A stretch of 64,000 nt of DNA. It comes from CAVQWT01 sp963810815. Its GTDB lineage: Bacteria; Pseudomonadota; Gammaproteobacteria; Burkholderiales; Casimicrobiaceae. Location: positions 496,001 through 560,000 of the forward strand of contig CAWEPB010000004.1 of NCBI GenBank assembly GCA_963810815.1. The letters run 5' to 3'. The notes under the pieces were generated by a model. That model was given only the letters and a program-made list of their open reading frames with translations, did no database searches and had not been told where the DNA came from. Position 1 is the first letter of the stretch, and each line of letters begins with the position of its first letter. Positions 8,579 to 21,091 of the stretch are shown here, one piece after another. A program made the position numbers and the translations under genes.

Positions 8579-8592
8579 TTGCCGACGATCAA
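8579..8592 (+). promoter_or_regulatory. weak FNR/Anr-like site before the nitroreductase gene
   Basis: TTGCC-GACG-ATCAA fits TTGAY-N4-ATCAA except for C in place of the well-kept A of the left half. A poor -10 candidate (TAACGT, 8615-8620) lies at the spacing that would place the site at -41.5. It is weaker than the sites at 2746 and 29807. Confidence 0.25.
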
Positions 8593-8656
8593 TACCGACG
8601 CCCCCGGGCCGGCGTAACGTCAAAGCCAGGTGCGGCCCCCGCCGCACGGAGTGGCA

Positions 8657-9298
8657 ATGGTAGATCGCCGCCAATTCCTGGGGATCATGCTCATGTCCAA
8701 GACCGTCCTCGCCCAAGGCGGCGGCGCGATCGCGCTGCCGCCGCCGCAGACCGCCGGCACCGTGTCGCTGATGCAGGCGCTGCGGTCCCGCCGGAGCACT
8801 CGCGAATTCTCGTCGCGACCGCTGCCGCCCGAGGTGCTGTCGACGCTGCTGTGGAGCGCCTTCGGCGTCAATCGGCCCGACAGCGGCGGACGCACGGCGC
8901 CGTCGGCGCACAACTGGCAGGAGATCGAGGTCTTCGCCGCCCTGCCGGACGGCGCCTACCGCTACGACGCGCGCGATCACGCGCTGCGGCTGGTCGTGGC
9001 CGGCGACCTCCGTGCCGCGACCGGCATGCAGGACTTCGTCGGGACCGCCCCCCTCAACCTCGTCTACGTCGCCGACTTCGGCAAGATGGGCGAGGCGAGC
9101 GCCGAGGACCGGACGTTCTACGCGTCGGCGGACGCGGGCTTCGTTGCGCAGAACGCGTACCTGTACTGCGCGGCTGCGGGACTTGCCTGCGTGGTGCGCG
9201 GGCTCGTCGACCGCCGCAAGCTGGCGGCGGCGCTGCAGCTCTCGATCGACCAGCGGATCGTGCTCGCGCAGACGGTCGGGTACGCGACGCAGGCGTAA
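8657..9298 (+). CDS. nitroreductase family protein (SagB/ThcOx-like)
   Basis: A 213-residue flavoprotein of the nitroreductase superfamily. It begins with MVDRRQFLGIMLMSK, which resembles a short twin-arginine leader (RRQFL), so export is possible but the hydrophobic stretch is short. The core has the FMN-binding RRSTREFSSRPLP, the helix LLWSAFGVNRPDSGGR, the SAHNWQEIEV strand typical of the SagB-type branch, and GFVAQNAYLYCAAAGL near the C-terminus. Members reduce nitro groups or oxidise heterocycles; the substrate here is unknown. The start ATG has CGGAG 6 bases upstream. A weak FNR/Anr-like box lies upstream. It is followed by the phosphotransferase/kinase gene after 31 bases. Confidence 0.8.
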   Translation: MVDRRQFLGIMLMSKTVLAQGGGAIALPPPQTAGTVSLMQALRSRRSTREFSSRPLPPEVLSTLLWSAFGVNRPDSGGRTAPSAHNWQEIEVFAALPDGAYRYDARDHALRLVVAGDLRAATGMQDFVGTAPLNLVYVADFGKMGEASAEDRTFYASADAGFVAQNAYLYCAAAGLACVVRGLVDRRKLAAALQLSIDQRIVLAQTVGYATQA

Positions 9299-9329
9299 CC
9301 GGCCCGCCGATCGGACAGCCGGGAGCCGC

Positions 9330-10979
9330 ATGTCGACGCCCACCACGTTGCCCGCACCGGGGGCCCCGAGCCGCCCGCCGCGGGGACCGGGCGAACAGCT
9401 CGTCGAGCGGCTGCGCGAGCGGCTGGCGCAGCAGACCGGGCGGCCGGTCGCCATGGTGGAAACCCACATCTCCTGGGTGCTGCTCACCGGCGAATTCGCC
9501 TACAAGATCAAGAAGCCCGTCGACCTCGGGTTCCTCGACTTCACCACGCCCGAATTGCGCAGGCACTTCTGCGACGAGGAGCTGCGGCTCAACCGCCGGC
9601 TGGCGCCGGACCTGTACCTCGACGTCGTCGCCATCCGCGGCACTCCGGCCGCGCCGACGCTCGACGGCGACGGCCCGGTGCTGGACCATGCGGTGCGGAT
9701 GCGCGAGTTCCCGCAGGACGCCCTGCTGCCGCGGGTGCTGGAACGGGGGGCGCTGACGGCCGCGCTGGTGGACGACCTCGCCGCCGAGGTCGCGGCGTTT
9801 CACCGGCGCATCGAGGCGGCGCCGGCCGACGGACCGTACGGCGTGCCGGCGGACATCCTGCACTACGCGGTGCAGAACTTCACCCAGGTGCGGAAGCTGG
9901 CCGACTTTCCCGGCGACGCGCACGCGCTGTCCGGGCTCGAGTCGTGGACGTCGGCCGCCTACGCGGCGCTGCGGCCGGTGCTGGCCGAGCGGCGGCGCAG
10001 CGGGTTCATCCGCGAGTGCCACGGCGACCTGCATCTGGGCAACATGGCGCTGATCGAAAACCGGCTGACGATATTCGACTGCCTCGAGTTCAATCCCGAG
10101 CTGCGGTGGATCGACACGATGAGCGAAGCGGCGTTCCTGGCGATGGACCTGGCCGACCGCGGTCATCCCGACCTCTCCCACCGCTTCGTCAGCGCCTACG
10201 CCGAGGCGACCGGCGATTACGACGGCGTCGCGGTCCTGCGCTTCTATCTCGTCTACCGGGCGATGGTGCGCGCGAAGGTCGCGTGCCTGCGCGCGCTGCC
10301 GCTCGATACCGGCACGCCGCGCGCAGCGCTGCTGGACGAGTGCCTGGGCTACGTGGACCTCGCGCGGCACTACGCGGCACCTTCGAGCGGCGCCGTGGTG
10401 ATCACGCACGGCCTGGCCGGAAGCGGCAAGTCGACGCTGGCGCAGGCGCTGGTCGAGGCGCTGGGCGCGATCCGGATCCGCGCGGACGTCGAACGCAAGC
10501 GCCTGCACGGGCTCGCCGCGAACGACCGCAGCGGATCGGCGATCGGCGCCGACCTGTACGCCGCCGACGCCACCGAACGCACCTATGCGCGGGTCGCCGA
10601 GGCGGCAGGCCGGGTGGCGGAGGCCCGCCACGTCGCCGTCGCCGACGCGGCGTTCCTCCGGCGCGCGCACCGCGACCGGTTCCGCTCGCTCGCCGCGACC
10701 CTCGGCGTGCCGTTCGTCATCGTCGACTGCACGGCGCCCGAGTCGACGCTGCGCGCGCGCATCGACGCCCGCGCCCGCAGGGGCAACGATCCGTCGGAAG
10801 CCGACGCGGCGGTGCTCGACCACCAGCTGCGCACGCAGGAGTCCCTGGCGGCCGACGAGATGCCGTTCGTGCTGCGCCACGAGAACGGGTCGTCGATCGG
10901 CGACGGGCCGGAGCCGGCGTGGTGGAGCGCGCTGGCCGCGCGGCTGGACGGCACCGACAGGCCGGACAGCGCGCGGTGA
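9330..10979 (+). CDS. two-domain protein: aminoglycoside-phosphotransferase fold plus P-loop kinase
   Basis: A 549-residue cytoplasmic protein. The N-terminal two thirds look like the APH/choline-kinase fold: an AYKIKKPVDLGFLDF strand with the ATP-contacting Lys, the catalytic loop CHGDLHLGNM near residue 230, and IFDCLEFNPELRWID carrying the metal-binding Asp. The C-terminal third (from about residue 350) is a P-loop kinase with Walker A HGLAGSGKSTL and an RADVERKRLHGL segment, like gluconate or nucleotide kinases. This fusion is widespread in proteobacteria as 'AAA family ATPase' or 'bifunctional aminoglycoside phosphotransferase/ATP-binding protein'; its substrate is not established and it should not be read as a resistance gene. 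ATG 9330 is the chosen start, with a weak GGGAG 4 bases upstream. Confidence 0.75.
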   Translation: MSTPTTLPAPGAPSRPPRGPGEQLVERLRERLAQQTGRPVAMVETHISWVLLTGEFAYKIKKPVDLGFLDFTTPELRRHFCDEELRLNRRLAPDLYLDVVAIRGTPAAPTLDGDGPVLDHAVRMREFPQDALLPRVLERGALTAALVDDLAAEVAAFHRRIEAAPADGPYGVPADILHYAVQNFTQVRKLADFPGDAHALSGLESWTSAAYAALRPVLAERRRSGFIRECHGDLHLGNMALIENRLTIFDCLEFNPELRWIDTMSEAAFLAMDLADRGHPDLSHRFVSAYAEATGDYDGVAVLRFYLVYRAMVRAKVACLRALPLDTGTPRAALLDECLGYVDLARHYAAPSSGAVVITHGLAGSGKSTLAQALVEALGAIRIRADVERKRLHGLAANDRSGSAIGADLYAADATERTYARVAEAAGRVAEARHVAVADAAFLRRAHRDRFRSLAATLGVPFVIVDCTAPESTLRARIDARARRGNDPSEADAAVLDHQLRTQESLAADEMPFVLRHENGSSIGDGPEPAWWSALAARLDGTDRPDSAR

Positions 10980-11004
10980 GCGATCTCGCAGGATGCGGCA
11001 AAGG

Positions 11005-11030
11005 AAAACGGCCCCGCTCGGGGCCGTTTT
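11005..11030. terminator. bidirectional terminator between the kinase gene and ssrA
   Basis: A long inverted repeat (11005-11016 with 11019-11030) starts in AAAA and ends in TTTT, so it has a U-tract in both directions. It sits 25 bases after the kinase stop and 11 bases past the 3' end of ssrA on the other strand, and can end both transcripts. Confidence 0.85.
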
Positions 11031-11041
11031 CTTGCTGCGGT

Positions 11042-11417
<376 letters not shown>

Positions 11418-11662
11418 GGTGATCGGCGACGGCCCCCGGGCGGACAAGCCCGGCAGCGTCGAGAATTTCAAGGTTCATTATACTCGTCGGCCTCCCGGAA
11501 CCTTCCCGGTCGGCAGCGGCGGACCATCCATTGCGTTCCAATATTGGGACGATGTGGATCTGGACAAGGGTTCGGACCCATACACGTTCCCGTTCTCGTG
11601 GAGTTGGACACCCGCCCGCCGCCCCTGTTCCCCCGCCCCGCCGGGACGGTATTCTTGTGCCC

Positions 11663-12625
11663 ATGAAACCCGCCTCCGCTTCCTCCCGCCCGGTTGTCCG
11701 CGCCTGCGCGCCCGCCGCCGCCGTCGCCACCCGCGTCGATGCCGTCGTCCACGCCGCGCTTGCCTCCGCTGCCGGCTTGGCCTCCGCTGCCCGCCTGGCC
11801 GTCGCCGCCGCCCTGGCCGTCGCCGCCGCGCTGGCGCTGGCCCCGGCCGCCGCCCGCGCGGCCGAGCTGCCGATCTTCGACGCCCACATCCACTACAGCC
11901 ACGACGCGGTCGACCTGCTGCCGCCGGCCGATGCGATCGCGATCCTCCGCAAGGCCGGCATCCGGCGCGCGCTGGTGTCGAGTTCGGGCGACGGCGGCAC
12001 GCAGAAGCTGCTGGCGCTGGCGCCGGAGCTGATCCTGCCGTCGCTGCGGCCGTACCGGTCGCGCGGCGAGATCGGCACCTGGGTGCGCGACGAGTCGGTG
12101 GTCGCGTTCCTGGAGGAGCGGCTGGCCGCGTCGCGCTACGTGGCGCTGGGCGAGTTCCACGTCTACGGCGCCGACGCCGACCTGCCGGTGGTGCGGAAGG
12201 CGGTGGCGCTGGCGAGGAAGCACAACCTCGTGCTGCACGCGCACAGCGACGCCGACGCCATCGAGCGGCTGTTCAAACAGTACCCGGACGCGCGGATCCT
12301 GTGGGCGCATTCGGGCTTCGAGCGCCCGGGCGGCATCGCCGCGATGCTGAAGAAGCATCCGAAGCTGTGGTGCGACCTCGCGTTCCGCTCCGAGCACGGC
12401 GGCGACGTGCCGGCGGAGTGGCGCGCGCTGTTCGAGGCGTTCCCCGACCGCTTCATGGTCGGCACCGACACCTTCACGCCGGAGCGCTGGCACTACATCG
12501 GCGAGCACGCCAACTGGTCGCGGGCGTGGCTCGCCAAGCTGCCGGCGCCGCTGGCCGAGAAGATCGCGTGGAAGAACGCCGAGGCGGTGTTCCCGCCGCC
12601 CGCCGCGGCGCGCGCCGCGAAGTGA
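11663..12625 (+). CDS. exported amidohydrolase-type metal-dependent hydrolase
   Basis: A 320-residue protein with a long Ala-rich signal sequence that ends at about residue 70 (APAAARA-AELPIFDAH). The mature part is a TIM-barrel of the amidohydrolase-2 type: metal ligands in FDAHIHYSHD, HAHSD, WAHSG and the Asp of VGTDTF. It probably hydrolyses or decarboxylates a small molecule in the periplasm; the substrate is unknown. It lacks the EGPRYW-type motifs of aminocarboxymuconate decarboxylases. The signal core contains an almost exact 18-bp tandem duplication (11795-11830). Its TGA overlaps the GTG of the next gene, and the third gene follows 4 bases after that, so this is the first gene of a three-gene exported operon. 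Confidence 0.7.
   Translation: MKPASASSRPVVRACAPAAAVATRVDAVVHAALASAAGLASAARLAVAAALAVAAALALAPAAARAAELPIFDAHIHYSHDAVDLLPPADAIAILRKAGIRRALVSSSGDGGTQKLLALAPELILPSLRPYRSRGEIGTWVRDESVVAFLEERLAASRYVALGEFHVYGADADLPVVRKAVALARKHNLVLHAHSDADAIERLFKQYPDARILWAHSGFERPGGIAAMLKKHPKLWCDLAFRSEHGGDVPAEWRALFEAFPDRFMVGTDTFTPERWHYIGEHANWSRAWLAKLPAPLAEKIAWKNAEAVFPPPAAARAAK
11795..11830. repeat. 18-bp tandem duplication in a signal-peptide core
   Basis: Two copies (11795-11812 and 11813-11830) differ only in the last base. They encode LAVAAA twice in the hydrophobic core of the amidohydrolase leader. The repeat keeps the frame. Confidence 0.7.
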
Positions 12626-13044
12626 CACCGCGCTCGACATTGACGGCAGCGCTGGCGGCCGCGTTCCTGGCCGCCTTCGCGCCCGCGAGCGTCCACGCCG
12701 CCTGCGGCGACGCCTTGGGCGCCGGCGTGGCGCGGGTCGACGGCGACCGCTACACCGTCGCGTGGCGCGCGGACCCGGCGCCGGTCCCGGTCGGGCGGCA
12801 CTTCGCGCTCGACATCGAAGTCTGCCCGCGCGCGGGCGCGGCGATGCCGGCGTCGCTCGCCGTCGACGCGACGATGCCGGCGCACCGGCACGGGATGAAC
12901 TACACGCCGACGGTGGCGGCGATCGGTCCCGGCCGCTGGCGCGCCGAGGGCCTGCTGTTCCACATGCCGGGCCGCTGGGAGCTGGTGTTCGCCGCGGGGG
13001 CGGGGCGCGCCGAGCGCGTCGCCGTCGACCTCGACGTCAGGTAG
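12622..13044 (+). CDS. exported YtkA/FixH-like small protein
   Basis: A 140-residue protein starting at GTG 12622, which overlaps the stop of the amidohydrolase gene (GTGA). A signal peptide (LTAALAAAFLAAFAPASVHA) precedes a single beta-sandwich-like domain with MPAHRHGMNYTPTV, AIGPGRWRAEGLLFHMPG and WELVFA. This is the pattern of YtkA-like/FixH-like domains. The Met/His-rich MPAHRHGM stretch could bind a metal such as copper, but that is inference. Two Cys lie in the mature part (HAACGDA and EVCPRA) and could form a disulfide. Its place between a hydrolase and a di-heme peroxidase suggests a helper role in the periplasm. Confidence 0.65.
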   Translation: MTPRSTLTAALAAAFLAAFAPASVHAACGDALGAGVARVDGDRYTVAWRADPAPVPVGRHFALDIEVCPRAGAAMPASLAVDATMPAHRHGMNYTPTVAAIGPGRWRAEGLLFHMPGRWELVFAAGAGRAERVAVDLDVR

Positions 13045-13048
13045 GCCG

Positions 13049-14479
13049 ATGCCGGCGAGTCCGCGCGCGATTGCGGTTCCCCTCGTTCCGGCACGTTCCG
13101 CGAGGTGGTCGCGCGCGTCGCTGCGACTGCCGGCGGCGCGGCTCGCGACGGCGCGCCTCGCTGGCGCATGGGTCTCAGCCGCATGGCTGATGGCCGCATG
13201 GCTGATGGCCGCACCGGCTCGCGCGCAGGCGCCCGCCGCTCCGACGCTCGGGCTCTCCGCCGCCGAAGTCGCCGCCATCGTCGCGCACGGGCCGTGGCCG
13301 CCGGCGCCGGTGCGCGATCCGTCGAATCGCGTGTCGGGCCAGCCGGCGGCGATCGCGTTCGGCGAGCGGCTGTTCTTCGACACGCGGCTGTCGTCCACCG
13401 GCTTCGTTTCCTGTGCCGGCTGCCACCAGCCGAAGCAGCACTGGACCGACGGCCGCGAGCGCGCGATCGGCCTCACCGTCACCGACCGCAACACGCCGAC
13501 GCTGGAAAACGTCGCGCTGGCGCGCTGGCTGGGCTGGGACGGCGCGCACGACAACCTGTGGTCGCAGAGCCTGCGCCCGCTGTTCGACGCGCGCGAGATG
13601 GGCGGCAGCCCGGCGTCGGTGGCGCGCGCGGTCCGCAGCATTCCCGACTTCGCCTGCCATTACCGGCGCACGTTCGGCCGTGCGCCCCCGGCCGACGACG
13701 AGGCGGTGGCGGTCGACGCCGCCAAGGCGCTGGCCGCGTTCCAGGAAACCATGTGGTCCGAGCGCACGCCGTTCGACGACTTCCGTGACGCGCTGGCGCG
13801 CGGCGACACCGCGGCGGCGGCGCGCTATCCCGAGTCGGCGCGGCGCGGCGCGCAGCTCTTCGTCGGCCGCGGCCGCTGCGACTTCTGCCACACCGGTCCG
13901 GCGTTCACCAACGGCGAGTTCCACGACATCGGCGTGCCGTTCTTCATCGGCCCCGGCCGCGTGGACCCCGGCCGCCACGAAGGCGTGAAGAAGGTCACCG
14001 CCAGCCGCTACAACCTGCTGGGGCCGTGGTCGGACGATCCGAGCCGCAGCACCGCGGTGTCGACGCGGCACGTCGCGCTCGCGCACCGCAACTTCGGCGA
14101 GTTCAAGGTGCCGGGCCTGCGCAACGTCGCGCGGACCGCACCGTACATGCACAACGGCCGGCTGAAGACGCTGGCCGACGTCGTCCGCCATTACTCGGAG
14201 ATCGATCCGGACCGCCTGCACGCCGACGGCGAGCGCATCCTGGTGCCGCTGAAGCTCGACCCGCGCGAGACCGCCGACCTGATCGCGTTCCTCGAGTCGC
14301 TGTCGTCGCCGCCGGCGCCGTTCCGCCGCACGCAGGTCGAGTCGGCGGTCTGCGACGACGACCCGCCGCCCGCCGCCAAATCCGCCGGCGCCGCGACGTT
14401 CAACGGCACTTCCAGCGCTGCCGGCGGCGCGACGTCCAAGGGCGCCGCTCCGCCCGCCGGCGCCGCCCGTCCGCGCTGA
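13049..14479 (+). CDS. di-heme cytochrome c peroxidase / MauG family protein
   Basis: A 476-residue periplasmic di-heme enzyme. The signal peptide ends near residue 60 (AAWLMAAPARAQ) and its core contains an exact 15-bp tandem duplication (13178-13207). The two heme sites are CAGCH (near residue 122) and CDFCH (near 277), each in its own cytochrome domain. PGLRNVARTAPYMHNG carries the conserved Met/His region that ligates or neighbours the C-terminal heme. Family members reduce hydrogen peroxide or, in MauG, oxidise residues of partner proteins. The long inserts and the Ala/Gly/Ser-rich tail (last 45 residues) differ from classic peroxidase. It starts 4 bases after the YtkA-like gene and so belongs to that operon. 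Confidence 0.8.
   Translation: MPASPRAIAVPLVPARSARWSRASLRLPAARLATARLAGAWVSAAWLMAAWLMAAPARAQAPAAPTLGLSAAEVAAIVAHGPWPPAPVRDPSNRVSGQPAAIAFGERLFFDTRLSSTGFVSCAGCHQPKQHWTDGRERAIGLTVTDRNTPTLENVALARWLGWDGAHDNLWSQSLRPLFDAREMGGSPASVARAVRSIPDFACHYRRTFGRAPPADDEAVAVDAAKALAAFQETMWSERTPFDDFRDALARGDTAAAARYPESARRGAQLFVGRGRCDFCHTGPAFTNGEFHDIGVPFFIGPGRVDPGRHEGVKKVTASRYNLLGPWSDDPSRSTAVSTRHVALAHRNFGEFKVPGLRNVARTAPYMHNGRLKTLADVVRHYSEIDPDRLHADGERILVPLKLDPRETADLIAFLESLSSPPAPFRRTQVESAVCDDDPPPAAKSAGAATFNGTSSAAGGATSKGAAPPAGAARPR
13178..13207. repeat. 15-bp exact tandem duplication in a signal-peptide core
   Basis: Copies at 13178-13192 and 13193-13207 are identical and encode AAWLM twice within the leader of the di-heme peroxidase. 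The frame is kept. Confidence 0.85.
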
Positions 14480-14502
14480 CGCCGGCGCGCGAGAGCGTGC
14501 GG

Positions 14503-14508
14503 TAAACT
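14503..14508 (+). promoter_or_regulatory. possible -10 element (TAAACT) before manC
   Basis: TAAACT agrees with TATAAT at four of six positions and is one of the few AT-rich spots in the 128-base gap. No clear -35 is seen. The leader would be about 95 nt. Confidence 0.25.
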
Positions 14509-14607
14509 CGCCGCGGTTGCCGCCGCGGCCCGTCCCGCCGCGCCGTCGGCCCCGTCCGCCGCCGGTGCCGCGGCCCCCCCGCGACCCGTCTCCCGACCCG
14601 AGAGATC

Positions 14608-16080
14608 ATGCCTCCATCGCCCCTCGTTCCCGTCATCCTGTCCGGCGGCGCCGGCACCCGGCTGTGGCCGCTGTCGCGCGAGGCGTCGCCGAAGCCGTTC
14701 ATGCGGCTGCCCGACGGGCAGTCGCTGCTCGCGAAGACGGCGACCCGCGCGCTGGCGCTGCCCGGCGTCGCGGCGATCCTCACCGTCACCAACCGCGAGC
14801 ACTATTTCGCGACCAAGGACGTCTACGCGGCGCTCCCGGTCGCGCCACCCGCGGCGACCGGCTACCTGCTCGAACCCTTCGGCCGCAACACCGCGCCCGC
14901 GGTGGCGCTGGCGGCGCTCGCCGCCGAGGCGCGGCACGGCGGCGACGCGGTGCTGCTGGTCCTCGCCGCCGATCACCTGATCCACGACCAGGCGGCCTTC
15001 GCCGCCGCGGTGGCGCGCGCGGCGGCGCTGGCGCGGGACGGCCGGCTGGTCACCTTCGGCATCACGCCGACGGGACCCGAGACCGGCTTCGGCTACATCG
15101 AATGCGGCGCCGGCGTCGGCGACGCGCAGGACCCGGTGCCCGCGTTCGCCGCGCTGCGCTTCGTCGAGAAGCCGCCGCTCGACCGGGCGAAGGCCTACGT
15201 CGCGGCCGGCACCTTCGTCTGGAACTCGGGCATGTTCTGCTTCACCGCGCGGGCGATCCTCGACGCCTTCGCGCGGCACGCGCCGGCGGTGCTGGCCGCC
15301 GCCCGCGCCGCACTGCCCGCCGGCGCCGCCCGCGGCGAGGCGATGCTCGAGATCGATCCGACGGCGTTCGCCGCCGCGCCCGACGTCTCGATCGACTACG
15401 CGGTGATGGAGCCGGCGGCCGCGGCCGGCGAGGTCGCCGTCGTCCGCGGCGCGTTCGACTGGAGCGACATCGGCTCGTGGCAGGCGATCGCCGACCTGTC
15501 GCCCGAGGATGCCGACGGCAACCGCGGCCAGGGCGAGCGCGTGCACATCGGCACGCGCAACACCTACCTGCACGCCGGCGACCGCGTGGTGGCGGCGGTC
15601 GGCGTCGACAACCTGGTCGTCATCGACACCGCCGACGCGGTGCTGGTCGCGCACCGCGACCACCTGCAGCGGGTGAAGGACGTCGTCGCCGAGCTGAAGT
15701 CGCGCGGCCACGAGTCGTATCGCTTCCACCTCACCGTCGCCCGGCCCTGGGGCGCGTACACGGTGCTGCAGGAAGGGGCCGGGTTCAAGATCAAGCGCAT
15801 CGAGGTCAAGCCGGGCGCCGCGCTGTCGCTGCAGCGCCACCGCCGGCGCAGCGAACACTGGGTCGTCGTGCAGGGCCGCGCCGAGGTGACGCGCGACGAC
15901 GAGGTCTTCTCGATCACCGCCAACGAATCGACGTTCATCCCGCTGGGCGCCAAGCACCGGCTGGCCAACCGCGACACCGAGCCGCTGCTGATGATCGAGG
16001 TGCAGTGCGGCGACTACGTCGGCGAGGACGACATCGAGCGCTTCGACGACATCTACGGCCGCGTGCGGCCGCCCGCCTGA
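14608..16080 (+). CDS. manC: mannose-1-phosphate guanylyltransferase / mannose-6-phosphate isomerase
   Basis: A 490-residue bifunctional enzyme that makes GDP-mannose for exopolysaccharide or LPS. The N-terminal nucleotidyltransferase domain begins VILSGGAGTRLWPLSRE (residues 9-25), with the KPF motif just after, then EPFGRNTAPAVALAA, ETGFGYIECG, FVEKPPL and FVWNSGMFCF. The C-terminal cupin (from about residue 375) has RPWGAYTVLQEG, GFKIKRIEVKPG and the metal-binding HRRRSEHWVVVQG. Length is that of type II manC/algA/cpsB proteins. It stands alone here; no polysaccharide cluster is visible, though a glycosyltransferase fragment lies at the far end. It converges on the small YdcH-like gene. 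Confidence 0.92.
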   Translation: MPPSPLVPVILSGGAGTRLWPLSREASPKPFMRLPDGQSLLAKTATRALALPGVAAILTVTNREHYFATKDVYAALPVAPPAATGYLLEPFGRNTAPAVALAALAAEARHGGDAVLLVLAADHLIHDQAAFAAAVARAAALARDGRLVTFGITPTGPETGFGYIECGAGVGDAQDPVPAFAALRFVEKPPLDRAKAYVAAGTFVWNSGMFCFTARAILDAFARHAPAVLAAARAALPAGAARGEAMLEIDPTAFAAAPDVSIDYAVMEPAAAAGEVAVVRGAFDWSDIGSWQAIADLSPEDADGNRGQGERVHIGTRNTYLHAGDRVVAAVGVDNLVVIDTADAVLVAHRDHLQRVKDVVAELKSRGHESYRFHLTVARPWGAYTVLQEGAGFKIKRIEVKPGAALSLQRHRRRSEHWVVVQGRAEVTRDDEVFSITANESTFIPLGAKHRLANRDTEPLLMIEVQCGDYVGEDDIERFDDIYGRVRPPA

Positions 16081-16158
16081 CCGGGCGCCGGACGACGCGC
16101 CGCCGGTCGGTCCGTCCGACGGGTCGCCGGCCCGACGCGCCGGGCGCGTGCCCCGGCC

Positions 16159-16395
16159 CTAGGCCATGACGTCCGGATCGAGCTGGCGCTGAAGCCAGGC
16201 GATCTGGTCCTTCAGCAGCAGCTTGCGCCGCTTGAGGCGCTTCAGCTGCAGTTCGCTGCAGTCGCGCTGGCAGGACATCCGCTCGATCACGTCGTCGAGG
16301 TCGCGGTGCTCGAGGGTGACCTGCACGAGGCGCTGCATCAGTTCGACGCGGCGCGTGCTGGCGCCGGAGGGATCGAGGGAGAAGACGTCGGCCAT
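16159..16395 (-). CDS. YdcH/DUF465 family small protein
   Basis: A 78-residue protein, almost all alpha-helical and probably a coiled-coil hairpin. The typical core is EHRDLDDVIERM, then LKRLKRRKLLLKDQIAWL and a final short tail. This fits the DUF465/YdcH family, small cytoplasmic proteins of unknown role common in proteobacteria. It has two Cys (SCQRDC), which is less usual. It lies 40 bases downstream of the EamA transporter start region on the opposite side: the transporter stop is at 16436, so both may be on one transcript. Confidence 0.75.
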   Translation of the reverse strand: MADVFSLDPSGASTRRVELMQRLVQVTLEHRDLDDVIERMSCQRDCSELQLKRLKRRKLLLKDQIAWLQRQLDPDVMA

Positions 16396-16435
16396 CGCTG
16401 CGGGTCCGGTGGGGGTCGTTCGGTCCGAGTTTAGA

Positions 16436-17428
16436 TCAATCGGTCCCGGCCGGCACGGGAACGGTCCCGCGGCGCGGGGCGTACCGGCTGGTGACGAAGA
16501 TGCCGGCGAGGATCAGCGCGATGCCGGCGACGTGGAAGGCGCCGAGCCGCTCGTCCAGGAACGCCCAGGCCAGCACGACGCCGAACACCGGCATCAGGTG
16601 GACGAACAGGCCGGCGACGTTGGCGCCGACGAGCTCGACGCCGCGGTTCCAGAAGATGTACGCCAGCACCGACGAGAACAGCGCCACCGACGCCAGCGCG
16701 CCGAGGTTGGTCGCGGTCACCGCCATGTGCCGGCCCCAGGCGAGCTCGCCGAGGAACAGCGGCAGCACCGCGAGGTCGCCGACGCAGGCCAGCACGAACA
16801 GGAACGTCAGCAGGTGCAGCCCCGGCGGCCGCCAGCGCAGGCAGATCGTGTACACCGACCACATCGCCATCGACAGGACGATCAGCAGGTCGCCCTGGTT
16901 CAGGCGGAACGACGCCAGCGCTTCGAGGCTGCCGCCGGAAAGGATGGTCAGCACGCCGGCGAGCGACACGCCGACCCCGGCGAGCTGCAGCGGCGTCAGG
17001 CGCTCGCGCAGGAACACGCGCGACAGCGCGACGATCATCACCGGGATGAACGAATTCAGGATCACGCCGTTGGTCGCCGTCGTGTAGTTGAGGCCGAGGT
17101 AGGCCAGCGCGTTGTGCGTGCCCACGCCGATCGCGCCCAGGAACACCAGCACCTTCCAGTGGCGGCGCACGATCGGCCAGTCGCGCTTCAGGTGCGGCCA
17201 CGCGAACGGCGCCAGGATCAGCAGCGCGAAGAACCACCGCAGGAACGTCATCGCCATCGGCGGGATGTCGGCGGCGAGCCCGCGTCCGACGATCCAGTTG
17301 CACGCCCAGAACAGCGGCGTCAGCGTCAGCAGCAGGTAGGGCGACGGCCCGGCATGCGGAACCCCTGCCGCCGTGGCGGACGACGCCACGGCCGGCGAGG
17401 CGGAAGACGTGCGGACGGGCGGCGACAC
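16436..17428 (-). CDS. EamA-family (DMT superfamily) transporter
   Basis: A 330-residue inner-membrane protein with about ten hydrophobic segments in two EamA repeats. The first repeat begins YLLLTLTPLFWACNWIVGR, the second after residue 175 with LLIVLSMAMWSVYTICL. Characteristic loops are NALAYLGLNYTTATN and the late SSVLAYIFWNRGVELVG with FLDERLG. Members export amino acids, metabolites or drugs; the substrate is not deducible. The start is GTG 17428 (VSPPVRTSS); the open frame extends upstream without protein character. It is divergent from mfd, whose promoter -10 lies about 60 bases away. Confidence 0.85.
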   Translation of the reverse strand: MSPPVRTSSASPAVASSATAAGVPHAGPSPYLLLTLTPLFWACNWIVGRGLAADIPPMAMTFLRWFFALLILAPFAWPHLKRDWPIVRRHWKVLVFLGAIGVGTHNALAYLGLNYTTATNGVILNSFIPVMIVALSRVFLRERLTPLQLAGVGVSLAGVLTILSGGSLEALASFRLNQGDLLIVLSMAMWSVYTICLRWRPPGLHLLTFLFVLACVGDLAVLPLFLGELAWGRHMAVTATNLGALASVALFSSVLAYIFWNRGVELVGANVAGLFVHLMPVFGVVLAWAFLDERLGAFHVAGIALILAGIFVTSRYAPRRGTVPVPAGTD

Positions 17429-17486
17429 GCGCCGATTATGGCACGCGCGCCGCGCCCGTCGGCAGGGGCGCCGGCGCCGCGCCGCG

Positions 17487-17492
17487 TATAAT
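17487..17492 (+). promoter_or_regulatory. consensus -10 element (TATAAT) before mfd
   Basis: A perfect TATAAT sits in the divergent region between the EamA gene and mfd. No -35 element is recognisable 17 bases upstream. Transcription would start near 17499, so either proposed mfd start (17517 or 17577) is possible. Confidence 0.5.
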
Positions 17493-17576
17493 TCTCCCTT
17501 CGTTTTCCCGTCGTCCGTGCCCGCACCCGCCACGCCTGCCGGGACGGTCGCCGCGCCGGCGCCGGCGGGGCGGTCG

Positions 17577-21089
<3,513 letters not shown>

Positions 21090-21091
21090 CC

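Noticed and set aside
9330..10979. Antibiotic resistance (aminoglycoside phosphotransferase) call
   Set aside because: The fold is shared, but the fusion with a P-loop kinase is a widespread housekeeping-type family without known resistance activity.
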